DNA from: an uncultured Blautia sp.
GTDB lineage: Bacteria; Bacillota; Clostridia; Lachnospirales; Lachnospiraceae
Assembly: GCA_934358405.1 (NCBI GenBank)
Contig: CAKRKL010000035.1
Span: 1-15,677 of the forward strand
Reading direction: 5' to 3'
DNA: 15,677 nucleotides
The notes below the pieces were generated by a model. That model did no database searches. It saw only the letters and a program-made list of their open reading frames with translations, and was not told where the DNA came from. This document shows, one piece after another, positions 8,001 to 15,616 of this stretch (position 1 is the first letter of the stretch; each line of letters starts with the position of its first letter). A program made the translations under genes and the position numbers.

Positions 8001-10079
8001 ATGACGGTTGATTATAGAGACGGAGAAGCATTTCTTGAGCTTGTGACAGAGAAGCTGAAAACACGGATCATGCACATCAGTGAGTCTATTTTGGAAGGTC
8101 AGAAGGACATTGAAGGAATGCATGAATATTACTGGGAAAACTACACAGAGATGGACCAGTATGGTTATGAAAATTTTGATAATCAGCAGGCCTTGCTTCA
8201 TCAGATCAATGCCAATGAGCAGCAGCTTCATTTACGCAAGAGATTCCGTAAAATGCAGGACTCTCCTTTTTTCGGAAGAGTAGATTTCTTATTTGAGGGA
8301 GATGAGGAACCGGAGCTTTTCTATATCGGTATTGGGAATTTCGCAGAGGAAGCGGGACATACACCGCTTATTTATGATTGGCGCGCTCCTGTGAGCGGTC
8401 TTTTCTATGATTTTGATAAAGGACCGGCCTTCTATGAAGCACCTCTTGGCACCATAAACGGAGAAGTTACGTCTAAATGGCAGTACAAGATTCGTGGCGG
8501 ACGGATGATCTACCAGTTTGAAAGCGATGTGAAGATTGATGATGAGATTCTTATGGCTGAGCTTGGCAGCGGCGGAAGTGTGGCACTTAAGAACATTGTC
8601 CGCACTATTCAGAAGGAGCAGAATGCCATCATCCGAAATACCAGAGATAAGATTATGGTGATCCAGGGAGCAGCAGGAAGCGGCAAGACATCTATCGCTT
8701 TGCATAGAATTGCGTATCTTCTCTATCATGACAGGAAGAATTTGAAATCCTCCAATATTCTAATTCTGTCGCCAAACAGCATTTTCTCAGACTATATTTC
8801 TCATATTCTTCCGGAGCTTGGAGAAGAAAACATTCAGGAAATGAGCTTCGACCTGTTTGCTTATAAGGAATTGAAGGATATAGTGTCTGATTGTGAGGAT
8901 CGTTATGATCAGATTGAAAGAAGCCTTACGTTTCCCTTGGAGACTTCTCTTTACCGGGAGAAACAGTCGCAGGAATTCCTGAATAAAATGGAAGGCTATC
9001 TTACCACGCTGGAAGATGAGCTGATGAATTTTCATGATGTGGAATACAAGCATTTCACAAGAAAAGAAGAGGAAATTATAGAACTGTTTTATTTTAAATT
9101 CCAGGATATTCCGTTGCTCTCCCGTATGGCAGCTGTGGCAGAGCATTTTATTGATGAAGTGGAGACACTTCGGGATAGCGATATGGATGAGGAAGAACGC
9201 GCTTTTGTAATGGAAAAATTCATGAAAATGTATGAAACCAGAGATATTTATGTGATCTACAGCCGTTTCCTTGAAGCCTGCGGATATCCGGAGCTTTCAC
9301 ATGTACAGCTGGCAGAACGAAGGCTCTCTTATGAGGATGTGTATCCGGTGCTTTACATGAAATATCGCTTGCTTGGCCAGAACAGCAGCCGCAATGAAAT
9401 CAAGCATCTGGTTGTGGATGAAATGCAGGATTACTCCAGACTGCAGTATCTGATCATTAAGATGATGTTTCCTTGCCGCATGACCATTCTTGGTGACAAG
9501 GCACAGACTATGGAGGATGAGAACCAGGATGTAACCGGATTTCTTCCAAAGATTTTCGGCAAGGATATTCGCAGAATCGTAATGAATAAAAGCTACCGAA
9601 ATACAGTGGAAATTGCAACCTATGCCAATGCTTTGGCAGGTATTACAGATATGGAGCTGTTTGAACGTCACGGAGCACCTGTGGAAGAGAAATACTTTTC
9701 CGGAGAGGATGCATGCTCTATGGAACAGGCACTGGATGAGATTGTAAAGAAGCTCGAGCTTGGAGATGAGCAGTTTGAGACAGCTGCGGTAGTTCTTCGT
9801 ACAGAAAATGAGGCAAAAAAGGCAGCTCATATTCTGAAGGAAAAGCTGCAGGCAGCAGGCTTTGACACAGAGAATCGTTTTTCTTATCTGCACAGAGACA
9901 GCGCAAGCTTTTGCAAGGGACTTACGGTCACTACATTTTATCTTGCGAAGGGACTGGAATTTGATCAGGTATTTTCTCTTTTTCCCAAGGCAGACAGAAG
10001 TGCTCTTTCCAGACAAGGCAGATACATTGCTGCCACCCGCGCACTTCACAAGCTGCATATGTATGAGTATGGAAAATAA
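8001..10079 (+). CDS. helD: HelD-like RNA polymerase recycling ATPase (SF1 helicase family)
   Basis: HelD binds RNA polymerase and, using ATP, helps strip it from DNA or from stalled complexes. The 692-residue protein has a helical charged N-terminus (about 1-90) that in the family forms the coiled-coil arm entering the secondary channel. Next come the HelD hallmarks SPFFGRVDF and IYDWRAPVSGLFYD, then Walker A GAAGSGKT (223-230), an inserted helical region, motif II DEMQD (473-477), motif III GDKAQ, KSYRNT, a late motif V region (TTFYLAKGLEFDQV) and motif VI in the C-terminal RYIAATRA stretch. The IYDWRAP block separates it from UvrD/PcrA repair helicases. It is shorter than Bacillus HelD (about 770 residues, from memory). 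The start ATG 8001 has AAGGAG (7990-7995); an in-frame ATG at 7935 has no ribosome site and would add 22 residues unlike the family. It stands alone with its own promoter. Confidence 0.9.
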   Translation: MTVDYRDGEAFLELVTEKLKTRIMHISESILEGQKDIEGMHEYYWENYTEMDQYGYENFDNQQALLHQINANEQQLHLRKRFRKMQDSPFFGRVDFLFEGDEEPELFYIGIGNFAEEAGHTPLIYDWRAPVSGLFYDFDKGPAFYEAPLGTINGEVTSKWQYKIRGGRMIYQFESDVKIDDEILMAELGSGGSVALKNIVRTIQKEQNAIIRNTRDKIMVIQGAAGSGKTSIALHRIAYLLYHDRKNLKSSNILILSPNSIFSDYISHILPELGEENIQEMSFDLFAYKELKDIVSDCEDRYDQIERSLTFPLETSLYREKQSQEFLNKMEGYLTTLEDELMNFHDVEYKHFTRKEEEIIELFYFKFQDIPLLSRMAAVAEHFIDEVETLRDSDMDEEERAFVMEKFMKMYETRDIYVIYSRFLEACGYPELSHVQLAERRLSYEDVYPVLYMKYRLLGQNSSRNEIKHLVVDEMQDYSRLQYLIIKMMFPCRMTILGDKAQTMEDENQDVTGFLPKIFGKDIRRIVMNKSYRNTVEIATYANALAGITDMELFERHGAPVEEKYFSGEDACSMEQALDEIVKKLELGDEQFETAAVVLRTENEAKKAAHILKEKLQAAGFDTENRFSYLHRDSASFCKGLTVTTFYLAKGLEFDQVFSLFPKADRSALSRQGRYIAATRALHKLHMYEYGK

Positions 10080-10213
10080 ATTCTACAAAAATATGACAGA
10101 CAAGGGTTAAAATAGAAAAAGATAATGTTTTATCTAGTAATAAATGTATAAAAAAACCTGTTAAAGTTTATAATATTTTCACAGTAATTTAAGAATCGGA
10201 CTCTGGAAATCCA

Positions 10214-10242
10214 TTGACAGGTCTGTAATAAAATTGTAAAAT
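10214..10242 (+). promoter_or_regulatory. Promoter of the lipoprotein gene
   Basis: TTGACA (10214-10219), a 17-base spacer, then TAAAAT (10237-10242): consensus -35 and one mismatch in -10. Transcription should begin near 10249, about 160 bases before the lipoprotein start. The spacer contains GTCTGTA (10221-10227), which recurs downstream at 10297-10303 and is complementary to 10277-10283. The preceding stretch 10080-10213 is AT-rich and I see no clear terminator for helD in it, only a weak AT stem (AGATAA/TTATCT). Confidence 0.75.
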
Positions 10243-10248
10243 ATAGCC

Positions 10249-10409
10249 CGAGGAGTTTATTGTCGAATAAGCTCTGTACAGACAATGAACAGGATAGTCT
10301 GTATGAACAAAGTGCCTAAAGAGAGGACCTTTTTATGCAGGCGGGGATTGTGAAGCTTATGAAAGTGCAGCAATCCGTTTTTTTACCCGATGAGAATAAG
10401 GAGGATACC
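10249..10409 (+). other. Structured leader of the lipoprotein mRNA
   Basis: About 160 bases with several signals. AGGAG (10251-10255) precedes a TTG-started 19-codon frame (10260-10319, product begins MSNKLCTDNE). A 7-bp hairpin (TACAGAC 10277-10283 with GTCTGTA 10297-10303) lies within it. GAGAGGA (10321 region) precedes an ATG at 10335 that is in frame with the lipoprotein. Last comes a 6-bp stem (GGATTG 10345-10350 with CAATCC 10371-10376) followed by seven T (10378-10384), terminator-like but with a 20-base loop. ATAAGCT (10267-10273) could pair with AGCTTAT (10354-10360) in that loop. I match it to no known riboswitch class. Attenuation is a guess. Confidence 0.4.
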
Positions 10410-11405
10410 ATGAAGAATAAAAAGATTTTAGCAATCTTAACTATAGCAGCAGCTGTTTCCATGTTTGCAGCAGGATGTAATTTCGGCGGAGCTGAGCCGG
10501 AAGAGCAGGTTGTGGTAAACAAAACTCCGACACCGGAGACAACTGCCACCCCTACTCCTGCGCCGACGATTGCACCGGATGTTCAGGACAGCACCTATAC
10601 ATCCAGCACCGGAGCAGTATCCATTAAGCTTCCGGATGCAACCTGGGCGAATAAGGCTGATGAGGCAGATATGCTTAGCTTTGAGTCACCGGAGCAGGGT
10701 AAGATCCTGATCCTTCACGGACAGGGAGAGGAAGCTATGTCCTCTGCTATGCTTCCGGATACCGAGGACCTGGCAAACGCTCTTGAGCAGGCGTCAGATT
10801 TGGTTCAGGGAACAGACTTTACAGTTGAGAATTATGCGGCGAATGATGTAGAAGGAGTGGGAGTTTATACCTATTCAGTACGCTATACAGATCCGTCCAA
10901 GAGTGGCGGCTATGCGTATACACTTCATAAGATTTATAAGAGTGCAGATGAGTATTACAATATTTGCGGCTACGCCGTAAATGATAATTCAGTTGCAGGA
11001 ATCCTGGCATCTATTGATTCCTTTGCAATTACAGGAGACTCTTCCCTGAAGGCTGCTGCACCTGCTGCTGGTGATACATCCGCTGATACAGCAGAAAGCA
11101 CACAGGGAACTGATAGCACTACACAGCCTGACAGTACGACCTCTACAGGAGACAGCAGCGGAACGATCAGCAATTCTGCAGGATTTACCCAGGAGCAGCT
11201 GACTGACACTAACCAGACAAGAACCATTTACCGTAACTCAGACGGACATCCGATTGTTATTACACCGGATGGAAATGGAAACTGGGTTGATTTTGATGGA
11301 AATACCTACCGCTTCGCAAACGATGAGGATGTTTACGATCAGAATGATGTTGATTATTACTGGCATGGAGAAGGTGCAGACGTATATTATATGCCTGTGG
11401 AGTAA
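10410..11405 (+). CDS. Lipoprotein of unknown function, two-part
   Basis: A 331-residue secreted protein anchored to the outer face of the cell membrane. The signal peptide has a KNKK start, a hydrophobic core and the lipobox FAAGC, so the lipidated cysteine is C23. A Thr/Pro-rich linker (about 38-56) leads to a globular region (about 60-210), then a Ser/Thr/Gly/Asp-rich linker (about 215-258) and a small aromatic, acidic C-terminal module (about 260-331) with the pattern DGNGNWVDFDGNTY. I do not recognise either module; the first might have a PsbP/MOG1-like fold, a weak guess. The start is ATG 10410 behind AAGGAGG (10398-10404). An in-frame ATG at 10335 also has a plausible ribosome site but would put 25 polar residues before the signal peptide. 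The linkers suggest the modules reach into or across the cell wall. Confidence 0.85.
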   Translation: MKNKKILAILTIAAAVSMFAAGCNFGGAEPEEQVVVNKTPTPETTATPTPAPTIAPDVQDSTYTSSTGAVSIKLPDATWANKADEADMLSFESPEQGKILILHGQGEEAMSSAMLPDTEDLANALEQASDLVQGTDFTVENYAANDVEGVGVYTYSVRYTDPSKSGGYAYTLHKIYKSADEYYNICGYAVNDNSVAGILASIDSFAITGDSSLKAAAPAAGDTSADTAESTQGTDSTTQPDSTTSTGDSSGTISNSAGFTQEQLTDTNQTRTIYRNSDGHPIVITPDGNGNWVDFDGNTYRFANDEDVYDQNDVDYYWHGEGADVYYMPVE

Positions 11406-11437
11406 TTTGAGGAAAAACAGCACAAGGTAGAATCAGG

Positions 11438-11472
11438 CGGACACAGCTATCCTTTTAGGGAAGCTGTGTCCG
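11438..11472 (+). other. Strong hairpin without T-run between lipoprotein and methyltransferase genes
   Basis: CGGACACAGCT (11438-11448) is perfectly complementary to AGCTGTGTCCG (11462-11472), and a short inner CC/GG pairing is possible in the loop. What follows is TGATGGTT, not a T-run, so it is not a typical intrinsic terminator. It ends nine bases before the methyltransferase ribosome site. It could protect the 3' end of the lipoprotein mRNA or limit read-through. Confidence 0.6.
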
Positions 11473-11489
11473 TGATGGTTGGAGGGAAT

Positions 11490-12260
11490 ATGGACAATTT
11501 TCAGGCTTACGGTGAATTTGCCAGAGTATATGATATGTTTCAGGATAATGTGGATTATGATGCCTGGGGAGAATGGCTGAAGCAGCAGCTGAAAGCATAT
11601 GGTATTTCAGACGGTCTGGTACTGGATCTTGGATGCGGTACAGGCACTATGACAGAGGTTCTGGCAGAAGCCGGTTATGATATGATCGGAGTAGACAACT
11701 CCGAGGAAATGCTTGCAGAGGCTATGGAAAAGCGCGGTGAATCCGGATATGACATTCTCTATCTTCTGCAGGATATGCAGGAATTTGAACTATACGGAAC
11801 AGTGAGGGCAGTTGTCAGCGTGTGTGACAGTCTGAACTACATAACAGAGGAAGAAGAGCTTTTGCATGTTTTTTCCCTGGTAAACAATTATCTGGACCCA
11901 GAGGGAATCTTCTTGTTTGATATGAATACGGTTTATAAATATCAGACTATGATCGGTGATGCTACCATCGCAGAGAACCGGGATGAGGGAAGCTTTATCT
12001 GGGAGAACAGCTATGATGAGGAAACCGGAATCAATACCTATGAGCTGGCTCTGTTTCTTCCAAGAGAAGACGGACTCTACGAGAAAACGGAGGAGATTCA
12101 TTACCAAAGGGCCTATCCTCTCGAAAAAATAAAAGAACTGATAAGGAATGCAGGCATGGAATTGCTTGCTGTTTACGATGCGTATACCATGGAACCGCCC
12201 AGGGAAGACAGCGGCAGACTTACCTTTGTAGTAAGAGAGCATGGAAAAGCAAATTTATAA
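11490..12260 (+). CDS. Class I SAM-dependent methyltransferase
   Basis: A 256-residue soluble protein with a Rossmann-type methyltransferase fold. Motif I is VLDLGCGTGTM (DLGCGTG at 46-52). The acidic residue after strand 2 is in GVDNSEEML, and D-x-x-N in the CDSLNYI segment marks strand 4. The N-terminus (YGEFARVYDMFQDNVDYDAW) is typical of the small-molecule methyltransferase group that includes Bacillus YqeM; the substrate is unknown. ATG 11490 is preceded by GGAGGG at 11481-11486, a rather short spacing; in-frame GTG and ATG codons at 11466 and 11475 lie in the hairpin or lack a ribosome site. It ends 22 bases before hslO, so the two are probably one transcript. No domain is missing. Confidence 0.88.
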   Translation: MDNFQAYGEFARVYDMFQDNVDYDAWGEWLKQQLKAYGISDGLVLDLGCGTGTMTEVLAEAGYDMIGVDNSEEMLAEAMEKRGESGYDILYLLQDMQEFELYGTVRAVVSVCDSLNYITEEEELLHVFSLVNNYLDPEGIFLFDMNTVYKYQTMIGDATIAENRDEGSFIWENSYDEETGINTYELALFLPREDGLYEKTEEIHYQRAYPLEKIKELIRNAGMELLAVYDAYTMEPPREDSGRLTFVVREHGKANL

Positions 12261-12282
12261 TAAGAATATGAGGAGAGAATAC

Positions 12283-13161
12283 ATGAACGATTATATTATT
12301 CGCGCAACTGCTGCCAATGATCAGATTCGCGCATTTGCGGCAGTTACTACCCAGATGGTGGAGACTGCAAGGGAGCATCACAATACAAGTCCTGTAGCAA
12401 CTGCAGCACTTGGAAGGCTTCTTACAGCAGGAGCCATGATGGGGGCCATGATGAAAGGAGAGAAGGATGTACTGACTCTTCAGATTAAGGCCGGAGGACC
12501 TCTTCAGGGAATTACCGTAACCGCTGATTCCAAGGGAAATGTAAAAGGATATGTAGGAAATCCGGATGTTTGTATTCCGGCGAATTCTAAGGGTAAGCTG
12601 GATGTAGCCGGCGCTGTTGGCCCTGGATTTCTGAATGTGATTAAGGATATGGGATTAAAGGAGCCCTATAGCGGACAGGTTATGCTTCAGACCTGTGAAA
12701 TTGCAGAGGATCTCACCTATTATTTTGCAACAAGTGAGCAGGTACCATCTGCCGTTGGACTGGGTGTTTTGATGAATAAGAACAACACTGTACGTCAGGC
12801 TGGCGGTTTTATTGTACAGCTGATGCCTTTTGCCGAGGAAGAGGTGATCTCCAGACTGGAGCAGAATGTGCAGAAAATTAATTCTGTTACAAACCTGTTG
12901 GAAGAAGGACATACGCCGGAGAGTCTTCTTGAAAAGGTGCTGGAAGGCTTTGATCTGCAAATTAATGAAAAAACAGATACTCGCTTCCATTGTAATTGTA
13001 CTAAGGAGAGAGTTGAAAAGGCACTGATCAGCATCGGAAGAAAAGAACTGAACGAGATGATCCAGGAAGGAAAGCCTATTGAAATGAATTGTCATTTCTG
13101 CAATACAAACTATACATTCACTGTGGAAGAACTGAAGGAAATTCTGAGAAAATGCAAATAA
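12283..13161 (+). CDS. hslO: Redox-regulated chaperone Hsp33
   Basis: Hsp33 is a cytoplasmic holdase that is off when reduced and zinc-bound, and on after oxidation and unfolding of its C-terminal zinc domain. The 292-residue length is normal. The N-terminal substrate-binding domain begins with the family pattern DYIIRATAAN and contains GPLQGI and the GYVGNP motif. The C-terminal zinc site is complete: CNC (C237, C239) and CHFC (C270, C273), the four switch cysteines. ATG 12283 has AGGAGAG at 12271-12277; an in-frame ATG at 12241, inside the methyltransferase gene, would add 14 residues not seen in the family. It sits 22 bases after the methyltransferase gene and 81 before nadE, with only small hairpins and no T-run in the gap, so the three genes are probably co-transcribed. 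In an anaerobe it would serve during oxygen or bleach exposure. Confidence 0.96.
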   Translation: MNDYIIRATAANDQIRAFAAVTTQMVETAREHHNTSPVATAALGRLLTAGAMMGAMMKGEKDVLTLQIKAGGPLQGITVTADSKGNVKGYVGNPDVCIPANSKGKLDVAGAVGPGFLNVIKDMGLKEPYSGQVMLQTCEIAEDLTYYFATSEQVPSAVGLGVLMNKNNTVRQAGGFIVQLMPFAEEEVISRLEQNVQKINSVTNLLEEGHTPESLLEKVLEGFDLQINEKTDTRFHCNCTKERVEKALISIGRKELNEMIQEGKPIEMNCHFCNTNYTFTVEELKEILRKCK

Positions 13162-13242
13162 CTGCCTGCTTGCAGGACAAAATTCTCCATGATCGGAGAA
13201 GTTAGCAGATATACCGGAATGAGAAAGAAAGAGGATTTGAGC

Positions 13243-15153
13243 ATGAATCAGGGATTTATTAAAGTTGCGGCAGGAACGCCGATGGTTACAGTTGCAGATT
13301 GCAAGGCGAACACAAAGGCTATTCTTGAAATGATTCGGGAAATGGAAGCACAGCATGCCAGGCTTATGGTATTCCCGGAGCTTTGTATTACAGGCTATAC
13401 CTGCCAGGATCTGTTTTTACAAAGAAGGCTTCTGGATAGTGCGTGGGAAAATCTTTTATATCTGGCAGAAGAAACTCAGGATGTAGATGCGCTGATTTTT
13501 GTAGGTCTGCCTGTAAGGAAAAATGGCAAGCTCTATAATGTGGCAGCTGCACTGAATCATGGGAACATCCTGGGATTTGTGCCTAAGACTCATATTCCTA
13601 ATTATAATGAATTTTATGAACAGAGATATTTTTCCTCGGGGGAAGATATATGGGATGATATTACCATCGGTGAAGAGAGTGTGCCATTTGGCAGTGGCCT
13701 TATTTTTGCCTGTGAAGAGCTTCCGGAGCTGACTGTTGGGGCTGAGATTTGTGAAGACCTGTGGGTTCCTCTTCCACCAAGCGTGAAGCTGGCAATGAGC
13801 GGTGCCCACATTATTGTCAATCTTTCCGCCAGTGATGAGATGGTAGGCAAGGATACCTACCGCCGCGACCTGGTGAAAGGACAGTCTGCCCGCCTGATCT
13901 GCGGATATATTTACGCTACCGCAGGAGAGGGAGAGTCTTCTCAGGATCTGGTATTTGGAGGACAGAACCTGATCGCAGAGAACGGTGTCCTTCTGGCAGA
14001 AGCAAAGCGCTTTCAGAATTCTGTGATTTATGGGGAAATTGATGTGCAGAGACTGGCAGATGAGAGAAGAAGAATTTCCACCTATCCTTCCGCTGAAAGT
14101 TCAGAGTGCCAGATTGTACCCTTTGATGTGGAAATCGAAGAGACTTCCCTGACCCGAAACTTTGCCCCATATCCATTTGTACCTTCTGTAAAAGAAGAAA
14201 GGGATATGCGCTGCGAGGAAATCCTGAACATTCAGGCAATGGGACTGAAGAAGCGAATGAGCCATATTCACTGCCAGAAGGCAATGGTTGGCCTTTCCGG
14301 CGGACTGGATTCCACACTGGCCCTTCTGGTGATCGCCCGGACTTTTTCCATGATGGGACTTCCTTCTGAAAATATCCGCTGCATTACCATGCCCTGCTTT
14401 GGAACCACAGACCGCACCTATCAGAATGCCTGCAAGTTAAGCAAATGTCTTGGCGCAACTCTTAAAGAAGTGAACATTAAGGAAGCAGTAAACATTCATT
14501 TCCGGGATATCGGACATGACGATTCGGTTCATGATGTGACCTACGAGAACTGCCAGGCAAGAGAGCGCACCCAGATTCTGATGGATCTGGCAAATCAGGA
14601 AGGTGCCATTTTGGTGGGAACAGGAGACCTTTCCGAGCTTGCACTTGGATGGGCCACCTACAATGGAGATCACATGTCCATGTACGGCGTGAACGCATCT
14701 GTTCCAAAGACTCTGGTGAGACATCTTGTCCGCTACTATGCAGACACCTGCGGCGAGAAAGAGCTTGAGGAGGTGCTTCTGGATATTCTGGATACACCGG
14801 TAAGCCCAGAGCTTCTGCCGCCTAAGGATGGCAAGATTGCCCAGAAAACCGAGGACCTGGTAGGACCTTACGAGCTTCATGATTTTTATCTGTACTATAT
14901 GCTTCGTGCAGGCTTTGAGCCGGACAAGATTTACCGCATTGCCTGCCGCACTTTCGAGAACACCTATGACAAGGAGACCATTCTGAAATGGCTGAAAACC
15001 TTCTACCGAAGATTTTTCGCCCAGCAGTTCAAGCGTTCCTGTCTTCCAGATGGCCCGAAGGTGGGAAGTGTTGCCCTTTCCCCAAGAGGAGATCTTCGCA
15101 TGCCAAGTGATGCAAGTGCAGCAGTATGGATGGAAGTATTGGAAAATCTTTAA
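13243..15153 (+). CDS. nadE: Glutamine-dependent NAD(+) synthetase
   Basis: It makes NAD from deamido-NAD, ATP and glutamine, the last step of NAD synthesis. The 636-residue protein has an N-terminal nitrilase-type glutaminase domain (about 1-280) with the catalytic triad visible: E46 in FPEL, K115 in VPKTH and C170 in AEICEDLW. The C-terminal synthetase domain (about 325-636) carries the ATP-pyrophosphatase loop SGGLDST (352-358) and the GTGDLSELALGW block. Ammonia released in the first domain is channelled to the second. ATG 13243 has AGAGGA at good spacing; an in-frame ATG at 13189 has no clear site. It lies 81 bases after hslO and is followed by its own terminator, so it is the last gene of the plus-strand unit. 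The two-domain form means it can use glutamine rather than free ammonia. Confidence 0.97.
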   Translation: MNQGFIKVAAGTPMVTVADCKANTKAILEMIREMEAQHARLMVFPELCITGYTCQDLFLQRRLLDSAWENLLYLAEETQDVDALIFVGLPVRKNGKLYNVAAALNHGNILGFVPKTHIPNYNEFYEQRYFSSGEDIWDDITIGEESVPFGSGLIFACEELPELTVGAEICEDLWVPLPPSVKLAMSGAHIIVNLSASDEMVGKDTYRRDLVKGQSARLICGYIYATAGEGESSQDLVFGGQNLIAENGVLLAEAKRFQNSVIYGEIDVQRLADERRRISTYPSAESSECQIVPFDVEIEETSLTRNFAPYPFVPSVKEERDMRCEEILNIQAMGLKKRMSHIHCQKAMVGLSGGLDSTLALLVIARTFSMMGLPSENIRCITMPCFGTTDRTYQNACKLSKCLGATLKEVNIKEAVNIHFRDIGHDDSVHDVTYENCQARERTQILMDLANQEGAILVGTGDLSELALGWATYNGDHMSMYGVNASVPKTLVRHLVRYYADTCGEKELEEVLLDILDTPVSPELLPPKDGKIAQKTEDLVGPYELHDFYLYYMLRAGFEPDKIYRIACRTFENTYDKETILKWLKTFYRRFFAQQFKRSCLPDGPKVGSVALSPRGDLRMPSDASAAVWMEVLENL

Positions 15154-15157
15154 AATA

Positions 15158-15616
15158 TCAACTTTCAGGCGGAGAACTGACTTGGTTCTCCGCCTTTTTC
15201 AGTGCATCTTCAATGGCGTTCAAAAGCAATTCCGATGTATATTTGCGGTCCGTGGAATATTTCAGGTTGTCAAGAGACTGACTGTCTACAATCTGGCCCG
15301 CCAAAGATTCCAGAGACGGTTTTACCAGGGGAAACATTGCTGTTGTACTTTCACTTAAATTTACCAGCTCCACAGACTGGATACTGTTCTGGTCCACCGT
15401 AACCTCCACGTCAAAGGTATTTTGATTTAGTGTAATGGAAGAGCGGTAAACACCAGGAGTATAGAGGGAGTTTGCTTTTTCTGATACGGTCTGGCTCCTG
15501 CCCGGACCAAACATAAAGTAGATCAGTATACCAAGAAGTATGGCAAGAATGAGAAAAGCGATGGTGTACACCACTTCTTTCATATGTAGTACAATGATCC
15601 TGGTTTTTGAACTCAT
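15158..15616 (-). CDS. Membrane-anchored protein with degenerate FMN-binding-like domain
   Basis: A 152-residue protein with one N-terminal membrane helix (about 13-36) and an outer domain (about 52-142). The pattern, GVYxSxITLNxxxFDVEVTVDxxxIxSVELVN, then a central helix, IVDSQSLDN and YTSELLLNAIEDALKKA, resembles the FMN_bind domain of RnfG/NqrC-type proteins. The SGATxTS site whose threonine carries covalent FMN is not kept: the corresponding stretch reads TDRKYTS (122-128), with K125 at the flavin threonine position. It may not bind FMN covalently, or at all. The ATG (15614-15616 on the plus strand) has AGGAGG upstream on the minus strand. A weak TAGAAT (complement of 15645-15650) may be its -10 box; the window ends soon after. 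It converges on nadE, with four bases between the stop codons. Function unknown. Confidence 0.75.
   Translation of the reverse strand: MSSKTRIIVLHMKEVVYTIAFLILAILLGILIYFMFGPGRSQTVSEKANSLYTPGVYRSSITLNQNTFDVEVTVDQNSIQSVELVNLSESTTAMFPLVKPSLESLAGQIVDSQSLDNLKYSTDRKYTSELLLNAIEDALKKAENQVSSPPES
15167..15199 (+). terminator. Intrinsic terminator of nadE, inside the convergent gene
   Basis: AGGCGGAGAAC (15167-15177) pairs perfectly with GTTCTCCGCCT (15185-15195), and a T-run follows (15195-15199). It starts 14 bases after the nadE stop. The same bases encode the last 14 or so codons of the minus-strand gene. On the minus strand the stem is followed by GAAAGTTG, without a T-run, so it should act mainly on nadE. 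Confidence 0.9.

Noticed and set aside
9297..10058. A 253-codon minus-strand frame inside helD
   Set aside because: It lies opposite the conserved C-terminal helicase motifs and its product has no recognisable domain.
10244..10334. Known riboswitch in the lipoprotein leader
   Set aside because: I compared it from memory with the c-di-GMP, fluoride, guanidine, THF and ZTP types and saw none of their conserved cores.
13163..13204. Two small 5-bp hairpins between hslO and nadE as a possible terminator
   Set aside because: Neither is followed by a T-run and the stems are short; nadE also has no clear promoter of its own here, so read-through is more likely.
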